DNA of 7,495 nucleotides from Syntrophomonadaceae bacterium. GTDB lineage: Bacteria > Bacillota > Syntrophomonadia > Syntrophomonadales > Syntrophomonadaceae. The position numbers and the translations under genes are program-made. The stretch covers positions 1-7,495 of the forward strand of contig JAQVWB010000097.1 of NCBI GenBank assembly GCA_028698695.1, given 5' to 3'. Positions 5,406 to 7,495 of the stretch are shown here, piece by piece (position 1 is the first letter of the stretch; each line of letters begins with the position of its first letter). The notes under the pieces were generated by a model, which was given only the letters and a program-made list of their open reading frames with translations, searched no databases and was not told the origin of the DNA.

Positions 5406-5762
5406 ATGGGACAGGCAGTTGTATTTTATTGTGTTACCAGTTGAAGTACCTGTAAAAAGGCCCAGGCGTGGCTGGATGAGCAGGGGATAAAGTATTCCTA
5501 CTATGATTTACTAAAACAACCACCAACGGCGGAGACTTTAAACGAAATAGCGACAGCAGCAGGGTTAACTGTAAAAGGAATTGTGAACCTGCGCAGCCAG
5601 GTGTTTAAGAAAATGGCTATTGACCTGGAAAAGCTGAATGACGAAGAAGTGATAAAATTAATTCGGGATAATCCCCGTATTATGCTCAGGCCGGTGCTTA
5701 AAAAAGGGAACAAAGCTATCACCGGCTTTAAGGAAACTGCCTATGGGGAATTCATGCTTTAA
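5406..5762 (+). CDS. ArsC/Spx-family selenoprotein candidate (in-frame TGA read as Sec, UxxC active site)
   Basis: Reading through TGA 5442-5444 gives 118 residues, the normal ArsC/Spx length. The N-terminus reads FYCVTS-U-STCKKAQAWLDEQGI, where U13 stands at the first cysteine of the family CxxC motif and C16 is the second. Downstream features also fit: Arg63 in NLRSQVFKKM, the NPRIMLRP motif (88-96) with Arg95 and the conserved proline, then ITGFKE near the end. The family has a thioredoxin-like fold; members include arsenate reductases and the Spx regulator. The start ATG 5406 has AAAGGAG at 5392-5398. A SECIS-like hairpin follows the TGA. The true stop TAA 5760-5762 is 13 bases before the MBL gene, inside its ribosome binding site. 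Arsenate reduction is only one option; a redox or peroxide role is equally possible. Sec insertion is inferred. Confidence 0.85.
5445..5484 (+). promoter_or_regulatory. Candidate bacterial SECIS element
   Basis: The RNA just after the UGA can fold into a two-part hairpin. The lower stem is CCTGT (5449-5453) with GCAGG (5480-5484), including one G-U. The upper stem is GGCC(C)A (5459-5464) with TGGCT (5469-5473), with one bulged C and one G-U. The apical loop is GGCG (5465-5468). The loop starts at nucleotide 21 after the UGA and opens with two Gs; in E. coli fdhF the GGUC loop starts at nucleotide 19. This matches what SelB is known to need. The pairing was done by eye. Confidence 0.65.
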
Positions 5763-5775
5763 AGGGAGATTATAA

Positions 5776-6447
5776 ATGAAAATGCATACCATCACCTTGG
5801 GAATAACCAATTGCTATCTCGTTGAAGCCCAGGATGGATATATTATGGTAGATGCCGGCAGCCAGCACCGGGGCAAAAAATTCTTAAGGGCTATACGGCA
5901 GCGGGGAATACGGCCTGAGGAAATAAAACTAATCGTCATAACCCATGCCCATTTTGACCATGTGGGCAGTCTGGCCGCTATTCAGGGATACTGCCAATGC
6001 CCGATAATGATGCACCCGCTGGAAGCCAGGCTGGTGGAGGGTGCCATTGTAGTTATTCCTCCCGGAGCCAATGCTTTGGGACGTGTAGTCAGCTGGATGG
6101 GTGAACATAATAAAATTCTGTTGGGGTTTCCCGCAACTAAAGTAGAATATCTGGTGGAACATGAATATGACCTGAGAGCTTTTGGTGTATCGGGGAAAGT
6201 AATATCTACGCCGGGACATACGCCCGGCTCACTATCCGTTGTACTGGATGATGGACGGGCTATGGTAGGGGATCTGGCCATGAACCAGTTCTTCACGCAG
6301 AACTACCCCGTTTTTGCCGAACTGCCTGAAAAGGTTTATGCAAGCTGGCAATTGTTAATTGACCATGGAGTCCAGCAGATATATCCTGCCCACGGCCCGG
6401 CTTTTTCCATCGAGCGGCTCACAGCCGTTTTAGCTTCCCGAAAATAA
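5776..6447 (+). CDS. MBL-fold metallo-hydrolase of unknown substrate
   Basis: A complete 223-residue metallo-beta-lactamase-fold protein. The metal-binding set is intact: HAHFDH at 57-62 (His57, His59, Asp61, His62), His148 in TPGHTPGS, Asp166 in MVGDLAM and His206 in YPAHGP. A conserved Asp27 sits in MVDAG. This pattern is that of the glyoxalase II-like group, whose members are thioesterases, lactonases or persulfide dioxygenases; nothing here fixes the substrate. There is no signal peptide, so it is cytoplasmic. ATG 5776 follows AAAGGGAG at 5761-5768, which overlaps the stop codon of the ArsC-like gene, so translation of the two is likely coupled. ATG 5782 in frame is less well spaced. Pairing with a predicted UxxC thiol/selenol protein suggests a shared substrate such as a thioester or persulfide, which is inference. 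A terminator follows immediately. Confidence 0.92.
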   Translation: MKMHTITLGITNCYLVEAQDGYIMVDAGSQHRGKKFLRAIRQRGIRPEEIKLIVITHAHFDHVGSLAAIQGYCQCPIMMHPLEARLVEGAIVVIPPGANALGRVVSWMGEHNKILLGFPATKVEYLVEHEYDLRAFGVSGKVISTPGHTPGSLSVVLDDGRAMVGDLAMNQFFTQNYPVFAELPEKVYASWQLLIDHGVQQIYPAHGPAFSIERLTAVLASRK

Positions 6448-6448
6448 C

Positions 6449-6472
6449 GCTCCCCACCGGGAGCTTTTTTTT
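6449..6472 (+). terminator. Rho-independent terminator of the ArsC-like/MBL unit
   Basis: GCTCCC (6449-6454) and GGGAGC (6459-6464) form a 6-bp GC-rich stem with loop CACC, followed by eight T residues (6465-6472). It begins two bases after the MBL stop codon. It marks the end of a bicistronic transcript. Confidence 0.93.
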
Positions 6473-6495
6473 CGGATAAACACGGGACGGTAAGG

Positions 6496-6543
6496 TTTTA
6501 GAACCTGACTTTGCCCGACTCTTTCTGACTTAACCTGACAGTA
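6496..6543 (+). repeat. Intergenic repeat copy 2: four phased decamers
   Basis: It opens with TTTTAGAACCTGACTT (6496-6511), identical to copy 1 at 5194-5209. From 6504 it reads as four tandem 10-base units whose first seven bases are CCTGACT, CCCGACT, TCTGACT and CCTGACA (starts 6504, 6514, 6524, 6534). The last part, GACTTAACCTGAC (6527-6539), equals 5284-5296. Compared with copy 1, this version lacks the hairpin segment that separates the two shared blocks there. Confidence 0.6.
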
Positions 6544-6570
6544 ATAATAATAAATAAATAGTCAGGTTAA
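6530..6570. repeat. Perfect 10-bp inverted repeat with AT-rich spacer
   Basis: TTAACCTGAC (6530-6539) is the exact reverse complement of GTCAGGTTAA (6561-6570), with 21 bases of almost pure A/T between. It may be the inverted terminus of a small element built from the CCTGAC repeats, or a long hairpin in the transcript. No T run follows. Confidence 0.5.
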
Positions 6571-6690
6571 AAATATTGGGGGATAATACTATTTCCATAG
6601 ACATTACTCACCATATGTAAACCTGTTAAAAATATTAATATCAAATAATCAGTGGAAATCCCTTAAAATCACCCTGTAGGGGACTGCTGA

Positions 6691-6718
6691 TGTGTTCAAG
6701 CCTTCGGCTATGAACACA
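6691..6718. repeat. Hairpin TGTGTTCA/TGAACACA
   Basis: TGTGTTCA (6691-6698) pairs with TGAACACA (6711-6718). AGCC (6699-6702) pairs with GGCT (6706-6709) across a TTC loop, with a single bulged A (6710). It shares the GTGTTC/GAACAC base and one bulged A with the hairpin at 5237-5264, while the inner stem differs, so pairing is kept although sequence is not. It lacks a T run. Confidence 0.6.
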
Positions 6719-6756
6719 ATTAAGGTTGCTGTGTTAACTGCACCTATTATTTTATT

Positions 6757-6794
6757 GTTGCAATATTATGCATGAGTATGTATAATTATAAAAG
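6757..6794 (+). promoter_or_regulatory. Two tandem ARG boxes (ArgR/AhrC operator candidate)
   Basis: Against the ARG box pattern TNTGNATWWWWATNCANA, the site TATGTATAATTATAAAAG (6777-6794) misses at two defined positions, and GTTGCAATATTATGCATG (6757-6774) misses at three. They are 2 bp apart, the close spacing typical of paired ARG boxes bound by a hexameric arginine repressor. Together they cover the -35 and -10 of the argC promoter, the expected place for arginine repression. The AT-rich background raises the chance of accidental matches. Confidence 0.5.
6758..6786 (+). promoter_or_regulatory. Promoter of argC
   Basis: TTGCAA (6758-6763, 4 of 6 to TTGACA) and TATAAT (6781-6786, perfect) are separated by the ideal 17 bases. 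Transcription should begin near 6793, about 47 bases before the argC start. It is the best-spaced promoter in the window. Confidence 0.7.
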
Positions 6795-6839
6795 TTATTT
6801 TTAGAAACATGTTAATTACCTGTTTAAGGGAGGCTATAG

Positions 6840-7495
6840 ATGATGATATCGGCAGCTATTATTGGTGATGGCTATACTGCAGTCGAACTGTTGCGTTTAA
6901 CTGCTATACATGGGGAACTTGAAATTAACCATATATTTTCTACTGAAAACATTGGCCGTCGTATTGACCAGGTTTATCCTCATTTGCATGGCTACAGCCA
7001 ACTGGTCTGCGAAGCTACTGATTTGGAAATAATAAAACGGGATTGCCAGGTAGCCTTCATGGCTTTGCCGCATGGTCTTTCTGTACCAATAGTTATGGAA
7101 CTGAGTAAAGCTGAAGTAAAATGTATTGATTTAGGCGCTGATTTTCGCCTGAAGGATGTAGCTATATATGAGCGCTATTATGAGACGGTTCATGAAGCAC
7201 CTCATTTATTGACCGAGGCCGTTTATGGCTTACCCGAACTTTACCGGCAGGAGATAAAAAAGGCTGATATAGTAGCCAACCCGGGTTGTTTCCCCACCAG
7301 TGCCATTCTGCCTTTGGCTCCTTTGTTGAAGGAAGGTATTATTGGCAATGAAAACCTGGTGATTGATTCCAAAAGCGGAGTTTCCGGAGCTGGCAAAGGA
7401 CTGAAACCCACCAGTATGTTTTGTGAAGTAAATGAAGGCATCAAAGCCTACGGGGTAGGAACTCACCGTCATGGTCCGGAAATTGCCCAGGAACT
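6840..7495 (+). CDS. argC: N-acetyl-gamma-glutamyl-phosphate reductase, N-terminal part (3' end outside window)
   Basis: The frame is open to the right edge (218 codons plus 2 bases) out of about 345 expected. ArgC reduces N-acetylglutamyl phosphate with NADPH to the semialdehyde, the third step of arginine synthesis. Visible: an N-terminal Rossmann start AAIIGDGYTAVELLRL, IDLGADFRL (96-104), and the active-site ANPGCFPTS with Cys150. Further on are DSKSGVSGAGK and GTHRHGPEI, which contains the conserved His-Arg-His. The glycine loop reads GDGYTA where GxxGYTG is usual, one residue shorter. ATG 6840 and ATG 6843 are both possible starts after AAGGGAGG at 6826-6833; spacing is 6 or 9 bases. 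It is probably the first gene of an arginine operon continuing to the right. Confidence 0.95.
   Translation, partial: MMISAAIIGDGYTAVELLRLTAIHGELEINHIFSTENIGRRIDQVYPHLHGYSQLVCEATDLEIIKRDCQVAFMALPHGLSVPIVMELSKAEVKCIDLGADFRLKDVAIYERYYETVHEAPHLLTEAVYGLPELYRQEIKKADIVANPGCFPTSAILPLAPLLKEGIIGNENLVIDSKSGVSGAGKGLKPTSMFCEVNEGIKAYGVGTHRHGPEIAQE

Larger units (their letters stand above)
6473..6756. other. Gene-free intergenic mosaic before the argC promoter
   Basis: About 280 bases with no credible coding frame. It contains the second copy of the phased CCTGACT repeats, a 10-bp inverted repeat, a direct repeat GTTAAAAATATT at 6566-6577 and 6625-6636, a 7-bp inverted pair ATTTCCA/TGGAAAT (6591-6597 / 6653-6659), and a GTGTTCA-based hairpin. 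I looked for a T-box or other amino-acid leader and did not find one. Confidence 0.7.

Noticed and set aside
5406..5444. Short 12-codon peptide ending at TGA 5442-5444, with the rest as a decayed pseudogene
   Set aside because: The frame after the TGA is fully open to a TAA, keeps family residues, and feeds straight into the next ribosome binding site. The TGA replaces exactly the expected active-site Cys, which fits Sec better than decay.
5442..5444. TGA read as tryptophan (alternative genetic code)
   Set aside because: Trp does not fit the CxxC position, TGG is used for Trp elsewhere in the window, and no other gene here has an internal TGA.
5501..5722. Minus-strand 73-codon frame
   Set aside because: It is the shadow of the ArsC-like gene, has no family features, and is rich in Ser/Phe/Ile as antisense frames often are.
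5982..6296. Minus-strand 104-codon frame, and the overlapping one at 5929-6219
   Set aside because: Both are antisense shadows of the MBL hydrolase gene without features of their own.
6473..6756. T-box or arginine riboswitch leader for argC
   Set aside because: No T-box sequence or terminator/antiterminator pair is visible, and most of this region lies upstream of the best promoter, so it would not be transcribed from it.

Overview
The window looks like chromosome of an anaerobic, spore-forming Firmicute of the Clostridia type. This rests on the spore-cortex amidase CwlD next to rplM-rpsI, a clostridial-style crotonase, strong AGGAGG-type ribosome binding sites, AT-rich TATAAT promoters, and a gene that appears to need selenocysteine decoding. 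A Syntrophomonas- or Pelotomaculum-like lineage is a reasonable guess from gene order, but I could not verify it. All eight real genes whose 5' or full sequence can be read run on the + strand, as does the partial gene at the left edge.

Layout: (1) 1-653, the end of rplM (L13) and complete rpsI (S9), closed by a strong intrinsic terminator. (2) 700-990, a gene-free stretch with long imperfect inverted repeats and a TATAAT box. (3) 1018-4190, cwlD followed by two tightly spaced genes of the AmmeMemoRadiSam set: a fused Memo/LigB-like plus AMMECR1 protein, and its radical SAM partner. Intergenic gaps are 16 and 19 bases, so this is probably one operon. (4) 4191-4389, a regulatory gap with an 11-bp inverted repeat and a TATAAT box, then a stand-alone enoyl-CoA hydratase (crotonase). 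(5) 5173-5405, an intergenic mosaic of phased 10-bp repeats, a hairpin and the widespread GTCATCCTGAGCGAAGCGAAGGATCT-type palindrome. (6) 5406-6472, a two-gene unit: an ArsC/Spx-family protein interrupted by an in-frame TGA exactly at its first active-site Cys codon, then an MBL-fold hydrolase and a terminator. (7) 6473-6839, a second repeat mosaic, then an argC promoter with two candidate ARG boxes. (8) The 5' two thirds of argC, cut by the window edge.

The most interesting item is the gene at 5406-5762. Standard ORF calling misses it because of the TGA at codon 13. Read as selenocysteine, it gives a full-length 118-residue ArsC/Spx-like thioredoxin-fold protein with a UxxC active site. A plausible bacterial SECIS hairpin, with a GGCG apical loop 20 nt after the UGA, lies in the right place. 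It is translationally packed against an MBL-fold hydrolase of unknown substrate, which suggests a two-protein redox or detoxification unit. Related intergenic repeats lie on both sides of this unit. No selenocysteine machinery (selA, selB, selC, selD) is present in the window, so Sec decoding must be confirmed elsewhere in the genome.
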